The position numbers and the translations under genes were made by a program. The notes under the pieces are model-generated. The model saw only the letters and a program-made list of their open reading frames with translations. It ran no database searches and was not told the DNA's origin. Of a stretch of DNA of 64,000 bases, positions 51,256-59,291 are shown in pieces (position 1 is the first letter of the stretch; each line of letters begins with the position of its first letter). This stretch comes from Palauibacter sp022826685 (GTDB lineage: Bacteria; Gemmatimonadota; Gemmatimonadetes; Palauibacterales; Palauibacteraceae), in assembly GCF_965221685.1 (NCBI RefSeq), contig NZ_OZ244907.1; one strand, given 5' to 3'.

Positions 51256-52163
51256 GCCGTACCGGCCGGCCGGCTCCCGGCCGGCGGTCCGCTTCGCCGC
51301 AGTTCCCGAGAGCCCGGCGTCCATGCGTCGGGCTCTCGCTGTTTCTTGCCGCGGCGCTCGGCGCCGTCCTCCCCGGGGCGGCGGGGGCGCAACTGAAGCG
51401 CGACGCTCTCGTGCAGCCCGTGGGGTTGGAGCGCGGCCAAGCCCTGATCGGAGTCGGCTTCACCCGCACGACGAATGCCGCCTTCCCGCTCGCCGGACAC
51501 GGAGGAGATCTGACGGCCTTCCCGGTGCTCCACGCCGCCTGGGCGATCGGGCCGCACGCGGTGATCGAACTGAAGGGGGCGGTCCGGAAGGTGCTCTCGA
51601 TCGAGGCGCGGGATCGGGCTCCCGCCATCGCGCTCGACCCCTCCGTTCGAGACGGGACGACGCGCGATGTGGGCGATTTCGAAGTCGCCGCCTCAATCGT
51701 CCCCCTCAGAGGACCGAGGGGGTTCTCGGCCGGCGGGCACCTGGAGGTCAAGCTGCCGAACTCCGACGAAGCGAGGGGAATCGGCACGAACACGACCGAC
51801 GTCACGCTCGCGGCTCTCTTCTCCTGGGCCTCCGCCCGCTGGCGCGCGACCGGCTGGTTCGGCGTCTCCATCCTGGAGGTGCCGGCCGAGCCCTTCGAAC
51901 AGAACGATGCGTTCGCCTGGGCGTTCGAGGCTCTGTGGGACGCGGCTCCGAGCTGGCGGCTATCCGTCGGGACCCGGGGGCGTGCCAGCACGAGGAGCGT
52001 GTCTCCGCCCGGCACCGGCGACCTCGGCGAAATCCGGGCCACGGTGGAGTGGAGACGGGGACCGGTGTCCATCGACGCCGCGCTCGGGCACGGAACCACC
52101 GAAATGAGCGGAGACTGGAACGTGCGCGCGGGCGTCGCATGGACGCTTGCCGGAGACCCATGA
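51252..52163 (+). CDS. small outer-membrane beta-barrel protein, apparent CTG start
   Basis: A frame beginning at GTG 51411 would miss the signal peptide. Upstream in the same frame the sequence reads R-R-P-C-V-G-L-S-L-F-L-A-A-A-L-G-A-V-L-P-G-A-A-G-A-Q, a convincing signal peptide with cleavage before Q. No ATG, GTG or TTG precedes it in frame. The only good entry is CTG 51252, which overlaps the TGA of the gene upstream (CTGA). The mature part has about eight beta strands (GQALIGVGFTRTTNA to WNVRAGVAWTL). Its function is unknown. A strong GC hairpin at 51265-51285 lies in the leader. Confidence 0.55.
   Translation: MSRTGRPAPGRRSASPQFPRARRPCVGLSLFLAAALGAVLPGAAGAQLKRDALVQPVGLERGQALIGVGFTRTTNAAFPLAGHGGDLTAFPVLHAAWAIGPHAVIELKGAVRKVLSIEARDRAPAIALDPSVRDGTTRDVGDFEVAASIVPLRGPRGFSAGGHLEVKLPNSDEARGIGTNTTDVTLAALFSWASARWRATGWFGVSILEVPAEPFEQNDAFAWAFEALWDAAPSWRLSVGTRGRASTRSVSPPGTGDLGEIRATVEWRRGPVSIDAALGHGTTEMSGDWNVRAGVAWTLAGDP
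51265..51285 (+). other. GC-rich hairpin at the start of the barrel gene
   Basis: GCCGGCCGG (51265-51273) pairs with CCGGCCGGC (51277-51285) around a CTC loop. It lies ten bases after the stop of the duplicated-domain gene and inside the proposed leader of the barrel gene. It may control translation of the downstream gene or end transcription of the upstream one; there is no T-run. Confidence 0.35.
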
Positions 52164-52233
52164 GCGGCACATCCTCCGTCCACCCTACAAGCCCCGGCAC
52201 GGCGTCCGGGAGCGACCCCGCGAGGAGGAAACG

Positions 52234-52614
52234 ATGAGCGAAGCGAAGCCCCGGCACTTCCGCTGGGAGGAGTTGCCCTGGGAGCGCGTGACCGAGCAGT
52301 TGGGCCGGCGCATGGTGACGGGAGACCGGGCGATGATCGCGCAAGTTCTGCTCGAAAAGGGCGCGGTCGTTCCAACGCACTCGCACGAGAATGAACAGTT
52401 CACATATATCCTCGAGGGCGCGCTGCACTTCTGGCTGGGCGAGGACGGGAGCGAGGAGGTCGTCGTACGCGCGGGCGAGATCCTTCACATTCCCTCTCAC
52501 GTCCCGCACAAGGCCATCGCACTCGAGAAGACGCTGGACCTCGACATCTTCTGCCCTCCCCGCACGGACTGGCTCGACGGGACGGACTCCTACTTCCACG
52601 ACTCGGACGACTGA
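52234..52614 (+). CDS. cupin domain protein
   Basis: ATG 52234 follows GAGGAGG by five bases. The 126-residue product is a single cupin with VVPTHSHENEQFTYILEG (metal ligands H-x-H, then E) and AGEILHIPSHVPHKAI (second motif with histidine). Such proteins bind iron, manganese or zinc and may be isomerases or dioxygenase-like. The stop overlaps the SDR start by one base. Its role in this operon is not known. Confidence 0.8.
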   Translation: MSEAKPRHFRWEELPWERVTEQLGRRMVTGDRAMIAQVLLEKGAVVPTHSHENEQFTYILEGALHFWLGEDGSEEVVVRAGEILHIPSHVPHKAIALEKTLDLDIFCPPRTDWLDGTDSYFHDSDD

Positions 52615-53405
52615 TGGACCTGGGGATCGCGGGCCGCGTCGCCCTGGTCGCCGCCTCCTCCAAGGGGCTCGGCCGTGCCGTGGCGGAGGAACTGGCCTCG
52701 GAGGGGGCGCACCTGCTGATGTGCGCGCGAGGGAAGGTGGCGCTCGAGGAAGCTGCGGCCTCCGCGGACGCACGGGGACCGGGCGACGTCGTCGCCATCC
52801 CGGCCGACCTGTCGGATCCCGCGGACGTGGCCCGTCTGGTCGAAGCGGCGATGGTCCGCTTCGGACGCGTGGACATCCTCGTGAACAACGCGGGCGGGCC
52901 GCCGGCGGGAAAGTTCGAGGACCACGACCGGGCGGCGTGGAAGGCGGCCGTCCGCCTCAACCTTGAGAGCGCCCTCGACCTCACGCGCGAGGTTCTGCCC
53001 GGCATGAAGGAGCGCGGGTGGGGGCGGATCCTGAACATCACGTCGGTGGCCGTGAAAGAGCCGGTGGACGGCCTGATCCTCTCCAACAGTGTGCGCGCCG
53101 CCGTGACGGGTTTCGCAAAGACCCTCTCGAACGAGGTCGCGTCGTTCGGGATCACCGTGAACAACGTGCTCCCGGGCTTCACGCGCACCGCGAGGCTGGA
53201 GGAACTGGCCGCAGTGCGCGCCGAAACCGCAGGGATCTCGACGGAGGAGGTGGAAGCGGGGTGGAACGCCGCGATTCCCGCGAATCGTCTCGGCGACCCG
53301 CGCGAATTCGCCGCGGTCGTGGCGTTCCTCGCCTCCGAGCGCGCCAGCTACGTGACGGGCGTCTCCATCGCCGTCGACGGGGGGCGCACGCGGGCCCTCC
53401 AGTGA
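52614..53405 (+). CDS. SDR-family oxidoreductase lacking the YxxxK motif
   Basis: The 263-residue protein starts with LVAASSKGLGRAVAEELA (TGxxxGxG-like), has DLSDPADVARLV, NNAG in VNNAGGPP, and ITSV at the catalytic serine. Where the usual Tyr-x-x-x-Lys belongs, the sequence is LSNSVRAAVTGFAKTL, so Tyr and Lys are replaced by Asn and Arg. This substitution is known in a 3-oxoacyl-reductase-like subgroup of SDRs. The usual NADPH ketoreductase reaction may not occur. The stop overlaps the GTG of the multicopper oxidase. Confidence 0.75.
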   Translation: MDLGIAGRVALVAASSKGLGRAVAEELASEGAHLLMCARGKVALEEAAASADARGPGDVVAIPADLSDPADVARLVEAAMVRFGRVDILVNNAGGPPAGKFEDHDRAAWKAAVRLNLESALDLTREVLPGMKERGWGRILNITSVAVKEPVDGLILSNSVRAAVTGFAKTLSNEVASFGITVNNVLPGFTRTARLEELAAVRAETAGISTEEVEAGWNAAIPANRLGDPREFAAVVAFLASERASYVTGVSIAVDGGRTRALQ

Positions 53406-55612
53406 CCGCCGGGGCCCGCCGCTCATCCGGGCGGCGCGCCATCCGGGCCGCCGCCGCGGCGCTCGTCGCCGGCGGGGCGCTCTGGCTGTGGGCGTGCGCG
53501 CCCCCGGAGATGCAGCCGCCGCAGGAGGCCTCGCCCTGCACGCCCGGCGCGGCACGGGGGGGCGCGGCGAACCCCGACCTGTACTGCATGGCCCTGTTCC
53601 CGACGCCTCGCGTGCCCGAGGCGACTGGCACGGTCGAACTCCGCCGCCCGCCGGGGCCATTCTCGATGGGAGTGACCCCGGACGGACGACTCCTGTACGA
53701 CGCGGTGATCTCGACGGACCTCCCGCCGCCCTCCACGCTCGGTCCGTATGACCGCTACGTCGCCTGGGCGTCGACCCAGGTGCTGTGGCCGATCGAGCGG
53801 CTCGGGGAGGTCCCGGCGCGCGGACGCGCCGAGGTGGGGCAGGTCGGGTTCAACAAGTTCCTCATCCTGGTCACGGCGGAGTCGGGCGCGGAGTCCGGCG
53901 CGGCCGACGGGGCGGACGCGGAGCCGGCGGGACCCTACGTGCTGCGGGCCCAATCGCCTTCCAGTCGCATGCAGCCCGCAGACTTCCTCGAGTTCGCGCT
54001 CGGCGCCTCGCGGACTGCCCCCGGCGAGATGGCGATGGACGACGCGTGGGGAAATGTGCCGATGCCCGACGGGGTCATGATGCTCCCGTCCCTCATGGAG
54101 CTTCGGCCGGACGTCCAACCCTGGCTCCCGGGAGACGGTTGGGAAGGCGAGATCGTGGACTCGCGCCCGCGCGAGTTGGTCGAACTCGGCGACGGCGATT
54201 CGCTCTCCCTCGACGCCGTCTACGTGCGCCACCGCATCGGGAGCCGCGAAATCCTCGGCTACGGCTTCAACGGGCAGATCCCCGGGCCCCTCCTCCGGGT
54301 CCCGGAGGCCGCGACCGTCACGATCGACTTCACGAACCGGATCGACTGGCCCACCGCGATCCACTGGCACGGACTCCGGCTCGACAACCGCTTCGACGGC
54401 GTCCCGGGCCTCACGCAGGACGTGGTGCCCCCCGGCGGGAGCTTCCGCTATACCCTGCTTTTCCCCGACCCCGGCCTTTACTGGTACCACCCCCACCACC
54501 GCGAGGACGTCCAGCAGGAGCTGGGGCTCGCCGGCAACATCATGGTCCGGGCGGAAGATCCCGACTACTTCGGCCCCGTCCACCGCGAGGAGATCGTGAT
54601 GCTCGACGACCTGCTCGTGGGCGAGCACGGGGTCGTCCCCTTCGGGTTCGAACGCGCCACGCACGCGCTCATGGGCCGCTTCGGCAACACGATGCTCGTG
54701 AACGGCAAGCCCGATTACGCCCTGGACGTGGAGCGCGGGTCCGTCGTCCGCTTCCATTTCACGAACGCGTCGAACACGAGGACCTTCAACCTCTCCTTCG
54801 GCGGAGCGCCGATGAAGCTCGTGGGCACCGACGTGGGCAACTTCGAGCGGGAGGCGTGGGTCGAGAGCGTCGTCATGGCGCCGGCGGAGCGCTACATCGT
54901 GCACGTCGCCTTCCCCGAGAGCGGGGAGGTTCCGCTGTTGAACCGGGTGCAGGGGATCGACCACATCAACGGCGCCTTCTTCCCGGAAGAGGACACGCTG
55001 GGCGTCGTCCGCGTCGGCGCGGCGGATGCGGCCCCGGAACTGACCGCGACCTTCGAAGAGCTGCGGGGGAACGGGCGCGCGCAGGACGAGATCGCGCCGT
55101 ACCGCCCCCTCTTCGATGGGCCGGTGGACCTCGAGCTGGAACTCGACATGACGACGCAGGGCCTCCCACTCGTCGTCGAGCGTCTCATGCAGGTGGACTC
55201 GGCGTACTTCCACCCGATCGAGTGGTCGGGAACGATGCCGATGATGAACCTGATGTCGACGCCGGAAAACGTGTCGTGGACGCTGCGCGAACCTTCGACG
55301 GGGCTCGAGAACGAGGCGATCCGGTGGAACTTCCGCGTGGGCGACGTCGTCAAGCTGAGGATCCGGAGCCGCCGGGAGACGCTGCACCAGATGCAGCACC
55401 CGATCCACATCCACGGGCAGCGCTTCCTCGTCCTCGCCACGAACGGCGTGGCGCACGACAATCTCGCCTGGAAGGACACGGCGGTCGTCCCCGTGGGCGG
55501 TTCGCTCGACCTCCTGCTCGAGCTCTCGAACCCCGGCGACTGGATGCTGCACTGCCACATCGCCGAGCACCTGGAGGCGGGCATGAAGATGGTGTTCACG
55601 GTGGAGCCGTGA
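53402..55612 (+). CDS. multicopper oxidase lipoprotein with a large N-terminal extension
   Basis: GTG 53402 overlaps the SDR stop. The N-terminus has a hydrophobic stretch ending LWLWAC, a lipobox. Copper ligands are complete: HWHGLRLDN (residues about 321-323), WYHPHHRED (363-366), HPIHIHG (about 665) and LHCHIAEHLEAGM (about 720). The product has 736 residues; about 190 residues before the first cupredoxin (from MALFPTPRV to ADFLEFALG) are an extra domain of unknown type. Multicopper oxidases oxidise phenols or metal ions and reduce oxygen to water. Gene order SDR-oxidase suggests a shared substrate. Confidence 0.85.
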   Translation: MTAGARRSSGRRAIRAAAAALVAGGALWLWACAPPEMQPPQEASPCTPGAARGGAANPDLYCMALFPTPRVPEATGTVELRRPPGPFSMGVTPDGRLLYDAVISTDLPPPSTLGPYDRYVAWASTQVLWPIERLGEVPARGRAEVGQVGFNKFLILVTAESGAESGAADGADAEPAGPYVLRAQSPSSRMQPADFLEFALGASRTAPGEMAMDDAWGNVPMPDGVMMLPSLMELRPDVQPWLPGDGWEGEIVDSRPRELVELGDGDSLSLDAVYVRHRIGSREILGYGFNGQIPGPLLRVPEAATVTIDFTNRIDWPTAIHWHGLRLDNRFDGVPGLTQDVVPPGGSFRYTLLFPDPGLYWYHPHHREDVQQELGLAGNIMVRAEDPDYFGPVHREEIVMLDDLLVGEHGVVPFGFERATHALMGRFGNTMLVNGKPDYALDVERGSVVRFHFTNASNTRTFNLSFGGAPMKLVGTDVGNFEREAWVESVVMAPAERYIVHVAFPESGEVPLLNRVQGIDHINGAFFPEEDTLGVVRVGAADAAPELTATFEELRGNGRAQDEIAPYRPLFDGPVDLELELDMTTQGLPLVVERLMQVDSAYFHPIEWSGTMPMMNLMSTPENVSWTLREPSTGLENEAIRWNFRVGDVVKLRIRSRRETLHQMQHPIHIHGQRFLVLATNGVAHDNLAWKDTAVVPVGGSLDLLLELSNPGDWMLHCHIAEHLEAGMKMVFTVEP

Positions 55613-55661
55613 CGCGGTAGGTTTTTCGGGCCCGGAACGGCCCAACTCACAGGAGTCTCCC

Positions 55662-57098
55662 ATGAGAAAGTTCATCGCGGCCCCCGTCGCGCTCGCGGCC
55701 CTTCTCGCCCCGGTCCACCTGCCCGCGCAGTCCGCGGTCGAACTCGACGACGCGACCTCCGAGTTCGTATCCATCGCCGGCCCGACCGTCGCGCTCGTCG
55801 GCGTGAAGGTCATCGACGGGACCGGCGCCGCCGGCCGGACGAACCAGACGGTCGTGATCGAGGGGAACCGCATCGCCGCGGTCGGTCCGTCGAGCATGGT
55901 GGATATCCCGTCGGGCGCCGAGGTCCATGAGCTGCCGGGACACACCGTGATCCCGGGAATGATCGGGCTCCACAACCACATGTTCTTCATGGGCGCCGGG
56001 GGCCGGATGGCCCAGGGCAACATCTCCTCCCCGCGTCTCTATCTCGCGGCGGGGGTTACGACGATCCGTACGACGGGCAGCGTCTCGCCCTACGCGGACC
56101 TCAACGTCAAGTCGAACATCGAGCGCGGGCTGGCGCCCGGCCCCCGCATGCACGTGACGGCGCCGTACGTCACGGGACCCAATCCGGCGCTCGGGGACAT
56201 GGCGCAGGTGAACTCGCCCGAGGAAGCGCGCCGCTTCGTCCGCTACTGGGCTGGCGAGGGCGCCTCCTGGATCAAGGCGTACACGACGATCCGCCGCGCG
56301 GAACTCGCCGCCGTCATCGAAGAGGCGCACGCGCAGGGCCTTCGGGTCACGGGCCACATCTGTTCGATCACCTTCCAGGAAGCCGTCGACATGGGGATGG
56401 ACAACATCGAGCACGGCTTCGGAACCGCGACGGACTTCGACCCGCGCAAGCGGCCCGACGAGTGTCCGCCGAACTCCATGGTCACCGTCGGAGAGGAGGG
56501 GGACCCGAGCGGGGAGACCGCCCGGGCGCTGATCCTCTCCATGGTCGAGAACGACGTCGGAATGACCTCGACGATGGCCGTGATCGAGCCCATGACGAAG
56601 GGGCGGGCGGTCCTCGACGAGCGGACGCTCGAGGCGATGGCTCCCGAGGTGCGGGAGGACTACCTCGAGACGGTGGACGCGATCGAGGCGAACCCGGACT
56701 GGCCGATGACGGAGGCGCACCTCCAGAAGCACATGGCGTTCGAGCGCGGCTTCGTCGAGGCCGGGGGCGTGCTCGCGGCGGGCGTGGACCCGACGGGGAT
56801 CGGGGGCGCGATCGCGGGCTTCGGGGACCAGCGCAACTACGAGCTTCTCGTCGAGGCGGGGTTCGATGCGCCGACGACGGTTCGGATCGTGAGCGCGAAC
56901 GGCGCCCGCATCATGGGCGTGGATGACGAACTGGGGACGATCGAGGCCGGGAAGCTCGCGGACCTCATCGTGCTCGACGGCGATCTCGAATCGGACTCCG
57001 CGATCATCCGGAACGTCACGGTCGTGTTCAAGGACGGCGTGGGTTACGACTCGGAGAAGCTGATCGACTCCGTGAAAGGAATGGTAGGGATCCGATGA
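55662..57098 (+). CDS. secreted metal-dependent amidohydrolase (1 of 2 tandem)
   Basis: The 478-residue product has a signal peptide (about residues 1-23). Metal ligands of the amidohydrolase superfamily are visible: H-x-H in LHNHMFF (about residue 104), lysine in WIKAYTTI, histidines in VTGHICSITF and NIEHGF, and aspartate in AAGVDPTGIGG. It has the same gene layout and much shared sequence with its neighbour at 57095, which overlaps it by four bases. Family members include imidazolonepropionase-like and dipeptidase-like enzymes. The substrate is unknown. Confidence 0.85.
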   Translation: MRKFIAAPVALAALLAPVHLPAQSAVELDDATSEFVSIAGPTVALVGVKVIDGTGAAGRTNQTVVIEGNRIAAVGPSSMVDIPSGAEVHELPGHTVIPGMIGLHNHMFFMGAGGRMAQGNISSPRLYLAAGVTTIRTTGSVSPYADLNVKSNIERGLAPGPRMHVTAPYVTGPNPALGDMAQVNSPEEARRFVRYWAGEGASWIKAYTTIRRAELAAVIEEAHAQGLRVTGHICSITFQEAVDMGMDNIEHGFGTATDFDPRKRPDECPPNSMVTVGEEGDPSGETARALILSMVENDVGMTSTMAVIEPMTKGRAVLDERTLEAMAPEVREDYLETVDAIEANPDWPMTEAHLQKHMAFERGFVEAGGVLAAGVDPTGIGGAIAGFGDQRNYELLVEAGFDAPTTVRIVSANGARIMGVDDELGTIEAGKLADLIVLDGDLESDSAIIRNVTVVFKDGVGYDSEKLIDSVKGMVGIR

Positions 57099-58561
57099 TC
57101 GATTATCGCCGTGCCCGCACCGGGATTGTCGCCTTCGCCATGGCCGTGGTCGCGGGGGCCGGGCTCGCCGTCGCGGGGGCGGGGCTCGCCGCGCCGGCCG
57201 CCGCGCAGAGCTACGACCGGCTGTCCGAGCAGACCCGCTCCTATGTCGCGGTGGAAGGGCCGGTCGTCGCGCTCGAACACGTCCGCGTCATCGACGGCAC
57301 CGGCGGCCCGGTGCTCGAGGATCAGACGGTGCTGCTGAGCGACGGGCGGATCGCCGCCGTGGGCCCCGCCTCGTCCGTCGCCGTCCCGGAGGGCGCGGAC
57401 CGTCACGATCTGGGCGGCCACACCGTGATCCCCGGGATGGTCGGCATGCACGACCACCTGTTCTACACCTCCGTGGGGGGACGGCGCGTGCAGCTCGGCT
57501 TCAGCGCGCCGCGGCTCTACCTGGGCTCCGGCGTCACGACGATCCGCACGACCGGGAGCTTCACTCCCTACGCGGACGTCCACCTGAAGGACGCGATCGA
57601 CCGCGGTGATTCGCCGGGCCCCCGCATCCACATCACGGCGCCGTACATCACCGGCTCGACGGGTTCGCCCCACCAGGCACGCATGACCTCCCCCGAACAG
57701 GCTCGGCGCTTCGTCGAGTACTGGGCCGAGGAGGGGGCCACGTGGGTGAAGGCGTACACGTCGATCGGAAGCGCCGAACTCGGGGCGGCGATCGAGGAGG
57801 CGCACCGCCTGGGTCTCCGCGTCACCGGGCACCTGTGCTCGGTGAGCTTCCAGGAGGCCGTCGCGCTCGGGATCGACAACCTCGAGCACGGGATGCTCAC
57901 GGCGTCCGATTTCGTGCCGGAGAAGGAGCCCGACCGCTGTCCCGGCAACATCATGCAGCGGGCCGGCGGCTCGGACCCCACGGGGCCCATCGCGCAGGAG
58001 ACGATCGAGGCGATGGTGGAGGCCGGCGTGGGGCTCACCGCCACGCTCGCGGTCTACGAGGCCTTCTTCCCGGACCGCGCGGTCGTGGATGAGCGGACGC
58101 TCGAGCTGATGGCTCCGGACCTTCGGGAAGCGTACCTGGACGAGCGCGGACGCATCCAGGAGATGGGACCCGATCCCGAGAACTTCCGGAACGAACTGCG
58201 CTTCGAGAAGGCGTTCGTCGACGCTGGCGGCCTGCTCGCCGCGGGCGTCGATCCCACGGGCAACGGCGGCGCGCTCCCGGGCTTCGGGAACCAGCGGAAT
58301 TTCGAGCTTCTGCTCGAGGCCGGACTCACGCCGGTGCAGGCCGTGCAGGTCGTGAGCGCCAACGGCGCCAGGATTCTCGGGGTCGACGACGAACTCGGCA
58401 CGGTCGAAGCCGGGAAGATCGCCGATCTCATCGTGCTGAACGGCGATCCCGGGAGCGATCCGAGCGCGATTCGCGCGGTCCGCTGGGTGTTCAAGGACGG
58501 CGTCGGATACGATTCCCGCGAGCTGGTGCAGGCGACGCGGGGCCTCGTCGGGATCCGCTGA
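57095..58561 (+). CDS. secreted metal-dependent amidohydrolase (2 of 2 tandem)
   Basis: The 488-residue product has a signal peptide rich in A/G repeats (AVVAGAGLAVAGAGLAAPAAA). It shares the metal-site pattern of the upstream gene: MHDHLFY, WVKAYTSI, VTGHLCSVSF, NLEHGM and AAGVDPTGNGG. The Asn of HNHM in the paralogue is Asp here (HDH). The two are tandem duplicates. The exact reaction is not determined. They sit between a multicopper oxidase and a nitroreductase-family flavoprotein. Confidence 0.85.
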   Translation: MIDYRRARTGIVAFAMAVVAGAGLAVAGAGLAAPAAAQSYDRLSEQTRSYVAVEGPVVALEHVRVIDGTGGPVLEDQTVLLSDGRIAAVGPASSVAVPEGADRHDLGGHTVIPGMVGMHDHLFYTSVGGRRVQLGFSAPRLYLGSGVTTIRTTGSFTPYADVHLKDAIDRGDSPGPRIHITAPYITGSTGSPHQARMTSPEQARRFVEYWAEEGATWVKAYTSIGSAELGAAIEEAHRLGLRVTGHLCSVSFQEAVALGIDNLEHGMLTASDFVPEKEPDRCPGNIMQRAGGSDPTGPIAQETIEAMVEAGVGLTATLAVYEAFFPDRAVVDERTLELMAPDLREAYLDERGRIQEMGPDPENFRNELRFEKAFVDAGGLLAAGVDPTGNGGALPGFGNQRNFELLLEAGLTPVQAVQVVSANGARILGVDDELGTVEAGKIADLIVLNGDPGSDPSAIRAVRWVFKDGVGYDSRELVQATRGLVGIR

Positions 58562-58598
58562 ATTCCGCTGCGGTTCCCGTGACTCGCGTGTCGATCCG

Positions 58599-59273
58599 AT
58601 GACGGACGGCGGTGCGTACCGCCCGGTGCCGCTGACGACGTTCACGCGGCGCGAGGAAGCGGAGATGGTGCGCCGCGCGCGGGCCTTCCGCGACGAGGTG
58701 CGACGTCGCCGGACGGTCCGCGAGTACTCCGGCGAACCCGTCCCCACGGAGGTCATCGACGCCTGCATCGAGGCGGCGGGGACGGCGCCCAACGGCGCGA
58801 ACCGGCAGCCGTGGCACTTCGTCGTCGTGCGCGACCCCGAGGTGAAGCGCCGGATCCGCGCGGAGGCGGAGAAGGAGGAGCGTGATTTTTATGCGCACCG
58901 GGCGCCCGCCGCGTGGCTGGAGGCGCTCGCCCACCTCGGAACGGACGAGCACAAGCCGTTCCTGGAGAGGGCGCCCGTCCTCATCGCGATCTTCGCGGAG
59001 AGCTACGAGGTGCGGGGCGGGGAGAAGCTGAAGAACTACTACGTGACGGAATCCGTCGGCATCGCCACGGGGATCCTCATCACGGCGCTGCACCACGCGG
59101 GGCTCGCCACCCTCACCCACACGCCGAGCCCCATGGGCTTCCTCAACAAGGTCCTCGACCGCCCTCCCAACGAGCGGCCCTTCCTGCTGCTCGTCGTGGG
59201 CTATCCCGCGGACGACGCGCTCGTCCCGGAGATCACGAAGAAGCCGCTGGACCGCATCGCCTCTCGCCGCTAA
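58599..59273 (+). CDS. iodotyrosine deiodinase-like nitroreductase-family flavoprotein
   Basis: The 224-residue protein is a full-length FMN nitroreductase fold with TAPNGANRQPWHFVVV, and THTPSPMGFLNKVL and RPFLLLVVGYPA near the end, both typical of iodotyrosine deiodinases. The residues that hold the amino-acid zwitterion in characterised deiodinases (Glu, Tyr four later, Lys 25 later) are present as E94, Y98 and K119 (EERDFY to HKPF). The enzyme should reductively dehalogenate iodo- or bromotyrosine with FMN. Neighbours do not include an obvious reductase. The function is a strong family inference, not proven. Confidence 0.8.
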   Translation: MTDGGAYRPVPLTTFTRREEAEMVRRARAFRDEVRRRRTVREYSGEPVPTEVIDACIEAAGTAPNGANRQPWHFVVVRDPEVKRRIRAEAEKEERDFYAHRAPAAWLEALAHLGTDEHKPFLERAPVLIAIFAESYEVRGGEKLKNYYVTESVGIATGILITALHHAGLATLTHTPSPMGFLNKVLDRPPNERPFLLLVVGYPADDALVPEITKKPLDRIASRR

Positions 59274-59291
59274 CCGGCGGGCGCCGGGGGG

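Noticed and set aside
55628..55650. Short inverted repeat after the multicopper oxidase as a terminator.
   Set aside because: The T-run precedes rather than follows the stem on the coding strand.
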